DNA of 24,418 bases from JBOGUF01 sp050696075 (GTDB taxonomy: Bacteria; Chloroflexota; Chloroflexia; Thermomicrobiales; UBA6265): assembly GCA_050696075.1 (NCBI GenBank), contig JBOGUF010000061.1, positions 1 to 24,418 of the forward strand. The letters are read 5' to 3'. The position numbers and the translations under genes are program-made. Positions 14,773-21,679 of the stretch are shown here, piece after piece; the stretch's first letter is position 1; every line of letters starts with the position of its first letter. The notes beneath the pieces are model-generated. The model was not told where the DNA came from and searched no databases. It saw nothing but the letters and a program-made list of their open reading frames with translations.

Positions 14773-15789
14773 TTACACCGGCACCGCTTCGATGAGGTTC
14801 AGCCCCGTTTTGGTGGGCACAACCCGCGTTTGCCGCAAGCCGGCCGACGCCAAGAGCGCCGCCAAGTCGTCAGCCGTTCGCTCGACGCCGCCGTGGATGA
14901 CGAGCATGTGCAGGTCCATGAAATAGGCGCTCGCCCCTGCTTTGTCGTCGATTGGAATGATTTGCTCGATCAATAGCAGCGTGCGCTCTGCTGTCATGGC
15001 ACGCCGACAAGTGCGCAGGATGCGCGAAGCGGAATCGTCGTCCCAGTCGTGGATCACGCCCTTGAGGATGTACAGGTCGCCGCTGGCGGGGACCTCGTCG
15101 AAGAAGTCGCCCGCGACAACAGCGCAGCGGTCCGCGACGCCGGCCGCGTGCAGGGTCGGTGCGGCCCCGTCCACGACGTGCGGCTGATCGAAGAGGGTGC
15201 CTCGGACGTTCGGATAGGTGGTGAGGATCGCCGCGATCAGCGCCCCGTGGCCCCCGCCGACGTCCACGACGCGGTCGACCGCGCCGAAGTCATACGCGTG
15301 GACGATGTCGGTCGCGTCATGCGCGGAAGCGCCCATCGCCTCGTCGAAGACTTGGCCCGCGGTCGGGTGCTGTTGGCGGTATTGCCAGGAACTCACGCCG
15401 TGGACGTGGGGGAAGGCAGGTTCGCCAGTCGTGACGCTGTAGTGGAGATGCGCCCAAGCCGCCTGCATGTATGGCTGGCCGGCGTGGATGGCCCATGCGC
15501 GGAGCGAGCCGGGGATGTCGCCACGCAGTCCCTCGGCGAGTGGTGTCATCGCGAAGCGGCCGTCGTTGTCTTGGGTGAAGACATCGACACTGGCCAGCGC
15601 GCGCAGTAGGCGATGCAAGGCGCGAGGGTGCGCGCCGGTAATACGGGCAAGCTCTTTGCTCGTCTTGGGGCCGTCCGCAACCAGGTCGGCGATGCCCAGT
15701 GTTGCCGCGACGGCGATCGCCTGGGCGACTTGGTAGCCGTCGATCATCCGGTGGAGTTGCGCCGTGTGAGGCGTGATCGACCTTCTCAT
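14773..15789 (-). CDS. SAM-dependent O-methyltransferase (plant-type, Methyltransf_2)
   Basis: The product is 338 aa. An N-terminal dimerisation domain with winged helix (about 10-95: GYQVAQAIAVAATLGIADLV, PKTSKELARITGAHPRALHR, LLRAL) precedes the SAM-binding domain (about 165-335). VVDVGGGHGALIAAIL (174-189) is the glycine-rich SAM loop, and VVAGDFF plus LKGVIHDWDDDSA contain the catalytic histidine H247 of the acetylserotonin/caffeate O-methyltransferase type. In bacteria this fold methylates small phenolic or polyketide-like hydroxyls. No biosynthetic gene is adjacent, so the substrate is unknown. The stop is 13 bases from the convergent NERD gene. The ribosome binding site before 15789 is weak. 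Confidence 0.9.
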   Translation of the reverse strand: MRRSITPHTAQLHRMIDGYQVAQAIAVAATLGIADLVADGPKTSKELARITGAHPRALHRLLRALASVDVFTQDNDGRFAMTPLAEGLRGDIPGSLRAWAIHAGQPYMQAAWAHLHYSVTTGEPAFPHVHGVSSWQYRQQHPTAGQVFDEAMGASAHDATDIVHAYDFGAVDRVVDVGGGHGALIAAILTTYPNVRGTLFDQPHVVDGAAPTLHAAGVADRCAVVAGDFFDEVPASGDLYILKGVIHDWDDDSASRILRTCRRAMTAERTLLLIEQIIPIDDKAGASAYFMDLHMLVIHGGVERTADDLAALLASAGLRQTRVVPTKTGLNLIEAVPV

Positions 15790-15849
15790 GGGGAGTCTCG
15801 TCCATGAAGGCAGCCTGCTTCGAGTGACATTGCCTGGCCTGAGAACTGA

Positions 15850-16263
15850 TTAGCGATACGATGGCAGTGGTTGAGGAACGTCGATACTCTGATGCTCGAA
15901 GTCACGAGCGTTGATCGTATAGACGGGGCAATTGTCCCGATCAGCCATCGCGGAGAGATAGGCGTCGACAAGTCCGAGACCCGGAGTGTCGATCCAACGA
16001 TATACGGCATCCGTCATGAGATCCCTGTCGCCGCGGATACCGGGCCAGGAGAGGACAACGAGCAGATACTCGCCGATCTGGCTTCTCGTCATCTGCCGTC
16101 GGTAGTGGCGCAGGGCGTAGGTGAGTTCGTGCAACACAACCGGTTCGAGGCGCGCAACAATCTCATTATGCTGAATCGCGAGCAGGAACGCTCGACACTC
16201 ATCACTGTGTTCGTCGTTCGTCTGGGCGTGAATGAAAACGTTGGTGTCGAGTAGGCCCTCCAT
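15850..16263 (-). CDS. vapC: PIN-domain toxin, VapC-type
   Basis: The product is 137 aa, the usual size. The four acidic residues of the PIN ribonuclease site are in place: D6 in LLDTNVFIH, E46 in VLHELTYAL, D100 in LGLVDAYLSAMA, and D121 in INARDF. It should be a Mg-dependent RNA endonuclease held inactive by the antitoxin encoded just upstream. The start lies 3 bases after the antitoxin stop, the order and spacing expected of a vapBC operon. No frameshift or missing residue is visible, so the toxin is probably functional. The RNA target cannot be predicted from sequence. Confidence 0.9.
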   Translation of the reverse strand: MEGLLDTNVFIHAQTNDEHSDECRAFLLAIQHNEIVARLEPVVLHELTYALRHYRRQMTRSQIGEYLLVVLSWPGIRGDRDLMTDAVYRWIDTPGLGLVDAYLSAMADRDNCPVYTINARDFEHQSIDVPQPLPSYR

Positions 16264-16266
16264 ACG

Positions 16267-16539
16267 CTATTGACCGATGACGTCTTTGGCGGCTTCGGCC
16301 TGCCACGCTTCACGATCGGCCTGTTCGTTGATTGGCCCCTCGATCGGGTAGCGCTCGATAAGATCGTCGAGTGTTAGACGGGGCAGCACGCGAATTTCGA
16401 CCAGGCCTGGTCCCTTGGCTCGAAGGAAGAGCGTGTCGCCGGGCTCAATACCCATCGCCGCGCGAATCTCGCTCGGAAGCGTTATCTGACCTCTTGCCTG
16501 TACTCGAGCCACCGCCGATGGCAGCGCGATTGCAGCCAT
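16267..16539 (-). CDS. vapB: AbrB/SpoVT-type antitoxin, VapB-like
   Basis: The product is 90 aa from the ATG at 16539 (AGTAGG five bases upstream; a longer frame to 16584 overlaps the predicted promoter). The N-terminal AbrB swapped-hairpin motif is clear: VARVQARGQITLPSEIRAAM followed by GIEPGDTLFLRAKGPGLVEIRV. The C-terminal half (LTLDDLIERYPIEGPINEQAD) is the toxin-binding tail. It should bind DNA as a dimer, repress its own promoter, and neutralise the VapC encoded next to it. An inverted repeat just upstream is a possible site. Confidence 0.9.
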   Translation of the reverse strand: MAAIALPSAVARVQARGQITLPSEIRAAMGIEPGDTLFLRAKGPGLVEIRVLPRLTLDDLIERYPIEGPINEQADREAWQAEAAKDVIGQ

Positions 16540-16557
16540 TCTGCCTACTCTCAATTG

Positions 16558-16591
16558 GTACGCAAAATCGACAACGACGTACATTCTATCA
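16558..16591 (-). promoter_or_regulatory. vapBC promoter with possible operator
   Basis: On the minus strand TGATAGAAT (16591-16583) is an extended -10 whose hexamer TAGAAT matches 5 of 6. The start site would be near 16576, 37 bases before the vapB ATG. Directly downstream, GTACG (16558-16562) and CGTAC (16578-16582) form an inverted repeat with an inner TCG-N4-CGA, a reasonable autoregulation site. The -10 overlaps the stop end of the MFS fragment by a few bases. Confidence 0.45.
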
Positions 16592-17176
16592 TTTGTCCGA
16601 TGGGCTTACACCTATATCGTTCATCCGCGGATTGTCCGGCCGTTCCAACTCTCGAAATGCGGGCACGAAGAGCATGGCCAGCGCCAGGGCTTGGAGCGCG
16701 GTGGCGAGGAGGAGGACGGCGGGGCGGAAGCCGGCGCGTTCCATGAGGATGCCGGCGGCGAGCAGGCCGACGAGGAGTCCGGCCGCGGCCGGACCGACCA
16801 GCATCGCCAGGTTCCGGACTGATTCGAAGGAGGCGTTGACCCGCTCCAGGCGCATCCCGGCCAGCTCGGCCAACTCCGGGAGCATCGCGCGGCGGGCGGT
16901 CAGGCCAGGGACCTCCAACAGGGCGCCGGTGAAAACGAGGATCAGCAATTGCCAGAAGGCGAGGCCGACCGTGTGGTAGAGGAGCGGGATGGCCCCGATA
17001 CCGACACCGCTGACCGAATCGGCCAACACGCTGAAGCGCTTGTAGCCGGTGCGATCGACCAGTGTGCCGCCGAAAATGCCGGCCAGGAAGCCGGGGAGGA
17101 AGATGGCGGCGCCGTTTGCGCCGAGGAGGGCGAAAAGGGGAATGCGGTTGGTGCGGGCGGTCGTCGCGATCACCAT
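16589..17176 (-). pseudogene. Truncated MFS transporter
   Basis: The open frame gives 195 aa, against about 400 for a complete MFS protein. It starts inside the transporter: TM2 and motif A (FLAGIFGGTLVDRTGYKR) come at once, without TM1. About four further segments follow (ADSVSGVGIGAIPLLY, FWQLLILVFTGALLEVPGLTARR, AAAGLLVGLLAAGILM, PAVLLLATALQALALAML), and it ends shortly after TM6 with a polar tail, so the entire second half is missing. The type is closest to the MFS_3/EntS-like exporters by pattern. The front edge abuts a heptamer tandem repeat (17184-17212) and the rear edge the vapBC promoter. A working transporter is unlikely; it is most likely a remnant, though a six-helix protein cannot be excluded. 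Confidence 0.68.
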
Positions 17177-17183
17177 CGGGTCT

Positions 17184-17212
17184 ACCAGTTAACAGTTGAA
17201 CAGTTACCAGTT
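17184..17212. repeat. Heptamer tandem repeat (ACCAGTT/AACAGTT type x4)
   Basis: The units are ACCAGTT, AACAGTT, (G)AACAGTT, ACCAGTT. The repeat includes the stop codon of the TPR/S41 gene (17204-17206) and ends 8 bases before the MFS fragment. It is AT-richer than its surroundings. Confidence 0.75.
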
Positions 17213-18853
17213 CGGCAGGTGTTCGGTGCATGCCAGGATCGCGTCCAGGGCCGGGTCGCGGTTGGCGCGGTAGGCGGCAAAGGTGGGTGGCGTGTAGAGG
17301 GTGGGCGCGACCCAGGGGCGCTCGTCGGTCGGCCAGGTGTTCTGCCAGAGGAGATCGGCGACGTTGGCTTGGACCTTACTGTAGGGGAGCTCGAACGGGA
17401 TCGTTTCGCCGATGAAGGTCGGGCTGGAGCCGGTCGGTTCACCGGCGAAGATCGCCTCGGTGTGGACCGAGATCATGCCGACGCCGTTTTGGGCGGCGGA
17501 GAAGGTGCGACGACCGATAATCACCCAGAGCCGGCCGCGCCGGTTGACCTTGCTGGTGATCAGTTGGCGCAGGAGCGGCAGTTCCAGGTAGGTGTTGCCG
17601 CCACCGTTCCAGCGCATGTCGAGGACCAACTTGTCGACCAGATGCTCGTCAACGAAGGCGAAGAGGCGGCGCAGGAAGTCGGCGAACGCCTCGGATGGAT
17701 CGTTGCGGACGGCGTTGAACTGGACATAAACGACGCGCGCCGCGGGCAGGTACTCGAACCAATAGGGGAGGCTCAGGTTCTTCAAGGAGAGGGGACGGGG
17801 CGAGTCGAGCGTTTCCGGGTAGGAGACCCAGTCCGCGGGGTAGGGGAAGATGCGCTTCCAGTGGCGCTGGCTGGTGTCGGCGACGAGGGCGACGGTGCGC
17901 GTCGAGCCGTCGGGCAAGAGGAGGGTAAGCGCGACGGCGTCTGGATCAGGAACGAGTCCGAGGGCGTGGAGCAGGCTCAATTCGCGCAGGCGGCGCGGCA
18001 CGACCTCCTTGGGCCAGTGGTCGTTGTCGCGGCAGACGAGCGGCTCGACGGCGGCCACGACTTCCTCTATCGGCCGGTCGCCGATGCGGAGGAGTTGCCC
18101 GCCGAGCAGGCCGCGGTGCGCCGCGTCGGCCGCGGTGACGAAGATGCCCTCCTCGAATTGGTAGAAGATCAAGGGGATGGCACGCTGGAGGTCGTCGCGG
18201 TCCTCGGGCGGAGAGACGTAGGCGTGGCCGTCGCCGAGATGGCGCAGGATCTTGGTCAGCTCGAGGATGATCTGGGCGTCGGTCAGGTTAGGGATGGCTT
18301 CGTCGAGCGCGGCGATCAGCCTGTCGAACCGCTCCTCGGAGATCTGGCCGAAGGGGGCGTAGGCGCGGCGTTTGACCTCGCGGGCGAAGAAGCGGAGGTC
18401 GACGCGCCAGCCCTCGTCGCGGGTCAGGTCGTCGGCGTCGATCAGGCCGACGAGGTCGCGGAAGCGGGGGTGGTCGCGGAGCGAGGTGAGGTCGTCGTCT
18501 GTTTGGGCCTGGTCGAGGTGCCGAAACCCCAAATCCCAGGCGCGTTCGAGCCAGGCGATGGCGTTGTCGGTCTCGCCAAGCCGGGCGTGACAGCGGGCGA
18601 TGCGGTAGGCGGTTTCGGCGGGGAAGCCGTCGCGCAATTCAAGGGCGCATGCGAAGGCGGGGATGGCATCGCGGAATTCCTCCGCGCCGTACCAGGCGCA
18701 GGCGAGCTGGGACCAGAAGTGGCCGTCGACTGGGTTGGTCTCGACGATCCGCTGCCAGAGTCCGGCGGCTTCGTGCCAGTGTTCGTCGGCGGACCTGGCC
18801 TCGGCGCGGGCGAGGATCTGGATGAATGTTGCGGGGTCGGTGAGGTTGGTCAT
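17204..18853 (-). CDS. TPR-containing S41 (tail-specific) protease-like protein
   Basis: The product is 549 aa with AGGAGG eight bases before the ATG. It has no signal peptide. Residues about 10-115 form two or three TPR-like helical pairs (HWHEAAGLWQRIVETNPVDGHF, FRDAIPAFACALELRDG, AETAYRIARCHARLGETDNA). A second part (about 145-330) has the N-terminal S41 helix bundle and a GDGHAYV element, then a PDZ-like stretch (RGLLGGQLLRIGDRPIEEVV). The C-terminal S41 core has LVLDMRWNGGGNT (409-421) and RRTFSAAQNGVG with the probable nucleophile S452. S41 enzymes are mostly exported, so a cytoplasmic form with TPRs is uncommon and may process intracellular partners. A good promoter lies upstream; a heptamer repeat covers its stop. 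Confidence 0.85.
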   Translation of the reverse strand: MTNLTDPATFIQILARAEARSADEHWHEAAGLWQRIVETNPVDGHFWSQLACAWYGAEEFRDAIPAFACALELRDGFPAETAYRIARCHARLGETDNAIAWLERAWDLGFRHLDQAQTDDDLTSLRDHPRFRDLVGLIDADDLTRDEGWRVDLRFFAREVKRRAYAPFGQISEERFDRLIAALDEAIPNLTDAQIILELTKILRHLGDGHAYVSPPEDRDDLQRAIPLIFYQFEEGIFVTAADAAHRGLLGGQLLRIGDRPIEEVVAAVEPLVCRDNDHWPKEVVPRRLRELSLLHALGLVPDPDAVALTLLLPDGSTRTVALVADTSQRHWKRIFPYPADWVSYPETLDSPRPLSLKNLSLPYWFEYLPAARVVYVQFNAVRNDPSEAFADFLRRLFAFVDEHLVDKLVLDMRWNGGGNTYLELPLLRQLITSKVNRRGRLWVIIGRRTFSAAQNGVGMISVHTEAIFAGEPTGSSPTFIGETIPFELPYSKVQANVADLLWQNTWPTDERPWVAPTLYTPPTFAAYRANRDPALDAILACTEHLPNW

Positions 18854-18889
18854 GCGTGGAGCCTCCTGTAAGACCGTTGTTGGGCAATG

Positions 18890-18918
18890 ATCGTACGTGG
18901 AATTGCAACAAATGTCAA
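18890..18918 (-). promoter_or_regulatory. Sigma70-type promoter of the TPR/S41 gene
   Basis: On the minus strand TTGACA (18918-18913) is followed by exactly 17 bases and TACGAT (18895-18890). The start site would be near 18883, about 30 bases before the ATG at 18853. The surrounding DNA (18897-18960) is clearly AT-rich for this window. Confidence 0.65.
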
Positions 18919-19071
18919 TATTTATGCAATAAAAATGCCATTGACGTCAGTTCTGATATGTGCACTGGATGGGGATGCGGCGGATTCGAGGCTGCGCGCT
19001 GGCGTCGCCCGGAGCTAAAGACGCCGGGCTGACCCAGCTAACCCGGCTGAAGCCGGCTGAGGACGGGAGTC

Positions 19072-19154
19072 GTCATTCCGAGCCGCGGCGAGGAATCGTC
19101 CCGTGGGTGTAACGAAGGCGAGATTCCTCTCTGGGACTTCGCGATCGGCATGAC
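19072..19154. repeat. GTCATTCCGAG-type imperfect inverted repeat element
   Basis: The left end GTCATTCCGAG with GAGGAATC is mirrored by GATTCCTC and a right end reading GGCATGAC. This is the well-known dispersed palindromic repeat form seen in many bacterial genomes, though I cannot name its family. Just before it (about 19023-19064) is a GC-rich stretch with repeated CCGGCTGA, also a common intergenic motif. In 18961-19022 and 19155-19243 I see nothing further. Confidence 0.6.
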
Positions 19155-19243
19155 GAAAAGGGGCAACCAGAATGGCGAGTCGTTCTCAGCCGGCGGCAGC
19201 CGGATTCGTTCGGTCCGGAGGTCAGCGCGGGGATTGATCGCCG

Positions 19244-19264
19244 CGTTCCTCGTTCCTCGCTCCT
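19244..19264. repeat. Heptamer tandem repeat (CGTTCCT x3)
   Basis: CGTTCCT, CGTTCCT, CGCTCCT run directly into the stop codon of the FGE gene (19264-19266, minus strand). Confidence 0.8.
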
Positions 19265-20256
19265 CAGACGCGGACGATGCAGCGGAAGCCGAGGTGGCAG
19301 GTGGCGGTGTCGATCGGGTGGTGCATGCGGGCGGCGGGACGGTAGCGCTGGCAGTAGTTCGGGGCGCACAGGAACGAGCCGCCCTTGATCACCTTGCGCG
19401 GGATGGGGATGTCGGGCAGGCGGGGGTCGATGCTCGCCTCGCGTTCGTCACCGCCGCCGGCGGGGTGGGCGGCACTGCCGCAGCAACCGTTGACGGCCTC
19501 GTGCGAGTCACGGTACCAGTCGGTCGTCCACTCCCAGACGTTGCCGATCATCTCGACGAGGCCGTAGCCGTTCGACCGGAACGATCCGACGGGGGAGGTG
19601 CGCACGAACCCGTCGGCCGCTTCGTTGACGATGGGGAACTCGCCTTGCCAAGTGTTGGCGAGGTGCTTGCCCTTCGGCATGAAGTCGTCGCCCCAGGCGT
19701 AGACAGCGCCCTCCAGTCCGCCCCGGGCGGCGAACTCCCACTCCGCCTCGGTCGGCAGGTCTTTCCCCGCCCAGGCGGCGTAGGCGGCGGCGTCCTCGTA
19801 CGCAAGGTGGACGACCGGGTGGCGATCGCGTCCGGTGAGGTCGCTGCCTGGGCCTTCGGGGTGGCGCCAGTCGGCGCCGGCCACCCAGGTCCACCAGTTG
19901 TAGTGGTTGCGCAGGTCGACCGGTCCTTCGGGCTGGAGGAAGACAGCGGAGCCGGGGACGAGCATCTCCGGCTTGGCGCCCGGATAATCCGTGGCGTGCG
20001 GGGTGCGCTCGGCGACGGTGACGTAGCCGGTCGCCTTGACGAAGCGGCGGAACTGCTGGTTGGTGACCGGGTACTCGTCCATCCAGATGCCGGCGACGGT
20101 CACGCGGTGGGCGGGAGCCTCCTCCGGGTAGTGGTCGTTCGAGCCCATGAGGAAGGTGCCGCCAGGAATCCAGACCATGCCCTTGGCGGGCGGCGGGCTG
20201 GGCGGTCGTCGGTTGATCGTAGCGGTTTCCTGTGCTTGTCCTTGTAGTGGCGCCAT
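19264..20256 (-). CDS. Formylglycine-generating enzyme family protein (SUMF1/FGE-sulfatase domain)
   Basis: The product is 330 aa, the usual size for a bacterial FGE. The domain starts at MVWIPGGTFLMGSN (27-40), with MDEYPVTNQQFRRFV, HPVVHLAYEDAAAYAAWAG, LPTEAEWEFAARGG, and GNVWEWTTDWY in family order. The catalytic end KGGSFLCAPNYCQRYRPAAR carries both active-site cysteines, C297 and C302, followed by HLGFRCIVRV. This is the pattern of true copper-dependent FGEs, which oxidise a Cys in CxPxR sulfatase motifs to formylglycine. No sulfatase gene lies in the window, so the client must be encoded elsewhere. I see no signal peptide; the first 25 residues are polar and Pro-rich. The ATG at 20256 has AAGGGG nine bases upstream. 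Confidence 0.93.
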   Translation of the reverse strand: MAPLQGQAQETATINRRPPSPPPAKGMVWIPGGTFLMGSNDHYPEEAPAHRVTVAGIWMDEYPVTNQQFRRFVKATGYVTVAERTPHATDYPGAKPEMLVPGSAVFLQPEGPVDLRNHYNWWTWVAGADWRHPEGPGSDLTGRDRHPVVHLAYEDAAAYAAWAGKDLPTEAEWEFAARGGLEGAVYAWGDDFMPKGKHLANTWQGEFPIVNEAADGFVRTSPVGSFRSNGYGLVEMIGNVWEWTTDWYRDSHEAVNGCCGSAAHPAGGGDEREASIDPRLPDIPIPRKVIKGGSFLCAPNYCQRYRPAARMHHPIDTATCHLGFRCIVRV

Positions 20257-20353
20257 GCGCCAAGGCCCCTTGCCGAGATACGACTACGCGGTCGCCGCAC
20301 GATACCACGTTGCTGGGCGTCGAGGGCACCGGACTGGCGTGACTTTTCGGTAG

Positions 20354-20492
20354 GCGGCCGATGCCGCCCGACTGAAGCTACATCAACCACGAGGGTAACG
20401 CGGCGAAGTACGACAAAGACGAAGTGAACGTGAGCAAGAACCGGATCAAGCAAGCGGCGCGGCAGCACGGGGTCGAAATCGAGGCCAAGTAG
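20354..20492 (+). pseudogene. Frameshifted 3' remnant of an unrecognised gene
   Basis: From 20379 the plus strand reads YINHEGNAAKYDKDEVNV then SKNRIKQAARQHGVEIEAK and a TAG at 20490-20492. The composition (many Lys, Glu, Asp, Asn) looks like real protein and is unlike random GC-rich reading. A TGA at 20373 closes this frame, but shifting by one base gives AADAARLK at 20354-20377 leading into it, after a TAG at 20351. No start is available. It is the tail of a decayed gene of a family I do not recognise. The other bases of 20257-20353 show nothing. Confidence 0.5.
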
Positions 20493-20539
20493 AGAGAGTC
20501 TCGCCGAACTCTTGCATTTTCTCTTCGATAGACACCCAA

Positions 20540-20572
20540 CGACGCCCGGAGGACTGCGCGCTCCGGGCGTCG
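20540..20572 (+). terminator. Strong hairpin, probable terminator
   Basis: CGACGCCCGGAG (20540-20551) and CTCCGGGCGTCG (20561-20572) form a perfect 12-bp stem with a 9-base loop, followed by ATTTGCTC, a weak T-tract. It lies after the gene remnant and 70 bases before the phosphotriesterase-family start, so it probably ended the lost gene's transcript. Confidence 0.6.
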
Positions 20573-20641
20573 ATTTGCTCAGGTTGGGTATGTGGGAAAA
20601 TGGACGCCAGTCGGCGAAACGCGAATCTCAATGGAGACCCG

Positions 20642-21565
20642 ATGGCCCACCTGATCACCACGCTCGGTCCGATGCGGCGCGACGAACTCGGCATGATCTT
20701 GCCGCACGAGCACGTCTTTGTCGATTTGCGGACCTGGGACCAACCGGGGTATGGGGAGGCCGAGGCGGAGGACGTGGTCCGGCTGATGGGGCCGGAGGTC
20801 GCACGGGCGCGGGACGTCGGCGTCACCGCGATCGTCGAGCCGAGCACGGTCGGCGTGGGACGGCGCGCGGACATTCTGCGCGCCTTTTCCGAGGCAACGG
20901 GGTTTCCGCTGGTGGCGCCGACCGGGGTCTATCGCGAGCCGTGGATGCCGCCGTGGGTGCATGGCGCGGCCGACGGTGAACTGCGTGATTGGATGGTCGG
21001 GGAGCTGACCGGAGAGATCGAGCAGAGCGGCGTGCAAGCGGGCTGGATCAAGGTCGGCGCTAGCGACGACGGGCTGACGGAGTGCGAAACGAAGGTGTTG
21101 CGGGCCGCGGGGGCGGCCAGCGCGGCGACGGGCGCGACCGTCGGCAGTCACACCATCCGGGGGCGGGTGGCGCGGGCGCAACTCGACGTGTTGGAGGTGG
21201 CCGGGACGGCGCCGGGGCGCTTTGTTTGGGTCCACGCGCACCAGGAGCCGGACGTGGCGATGCACCACGAGCTGGCCCGGCGCGGCGCCTGGATCGAGTA
21301 CGACGGCATCGGCGACCCCGGCAGCGACGAGCGGTTCATCGACCTCGTCCTCCGCGCGCTCAATGCCGGGTTGGGGAATCGGCTCCTGCTCAGCCACGAC
21401 CGCGGGTGGTACGACCCGGCGCAACCGGGCGGCGGCACGCCGCGGCCGTTCACCTACCTGAGCGAACACTTCCTGCCGCTCCTGCGTGCCGCCGGCGTCG
21501 ACGACGTGACGATCCGCCAGGTGACGGTCGATAACCCGTTCGATGCGTTCGCCAGAGCCGCCTGA
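20642..21565 (+). CDS. Phosphotriesterase-family metal-dependent hydrolase
   Basis: The product is 307 aa from the ATG at 20642 (GGAG five bases upstream; an ATG at 20600 is possible but weaker). The binuclear metal site of the amidohydrolase-like PTE family is complete: H22 and H24 in LPHEHVFVD, K137 in GWIKVGAS (the lysine that is carbamylated in the family), H170 in VGSHTIRG, H198 or H200 in VHAHQEPD and D253 in LSHDRGWYD. PTE-family members are mostly lactonases or esterases with broad phosphotriesterase side activity; the natural substrate here is not known. Its position beside a LacI regulator and a GH51 arabinofuranosidase suggests a sugar lactone as one possibility. That is inference. 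Confidence 0.9.
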   Translation: MAHLITTLGPMRRDELGMILPHEHVFVDLRTWDQPGYGEAEAEDVVRLMGPEVARARDVGVTAIVEPSTVGVGRRADILRAFSEATGFPLVAPTGVYREPWMPPWVHGAADGELRDWMVGELTGEIEQSGVQAGWIKVGASDDGLTECETKVLRAAGAASAATGATVGSHTIRGRVARAQLDVLEVAGTAPGRFVWVHAHQEPDVAMHHELARRGAWIEYDGIGDPGSDERFIDLVLRALNAGLGNRLLLSHDRGWYDPAQPGGGTPRPFTYLSEHFLPLLRAAGVDDVTIRQVTVDNPFDAFARAA

Positions 21566-21624
21566 CTCGTCGGCCGGAGGGCTGCATCGCCGTGACGATC
21601 AGCCACATTCGCGCTCCTTACCTA

Positions 21625-21653
21625 TTGTCGTGTCTATTGCTGTGCACTAAACT
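21625..21653 (+). promoter_or_regulatory. Promoter of the LacI-family gene
   Basis: TTGTCG (21625-21630) and TAAACT (21648-21653) are separated by 17 bases; each matches 4 of 6 consensus positions. The start site would be near 21660, 20 bases before the ATG. Confidence 0.5.
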
Positions 21654-21662
21654 GTCTTAGTG
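21645..21662. promoter_or_regulatory. Probable LacI-family operator (autoregulation)
   Basis: CACTAA-N6-TTAGTG is a perfect 6-bp inverted repeat, 18 bp long, that overlaps the predicted -10 and start site of the LacI gene. Size and position fit an operator bound by the encoded repressor. Confidence 0.5.
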
Positions 21663-21679
21663 GAAAGCCGGGGAGTAGC

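Noticed and set aside
16949..18871. A 640-codon plus-strand open frame.
   Set aside because: It is antisense to the TPR/S41 gene, which has clear family motifs, a promoter and a ribosome binding site; the frame is open because of high GC at third positions.
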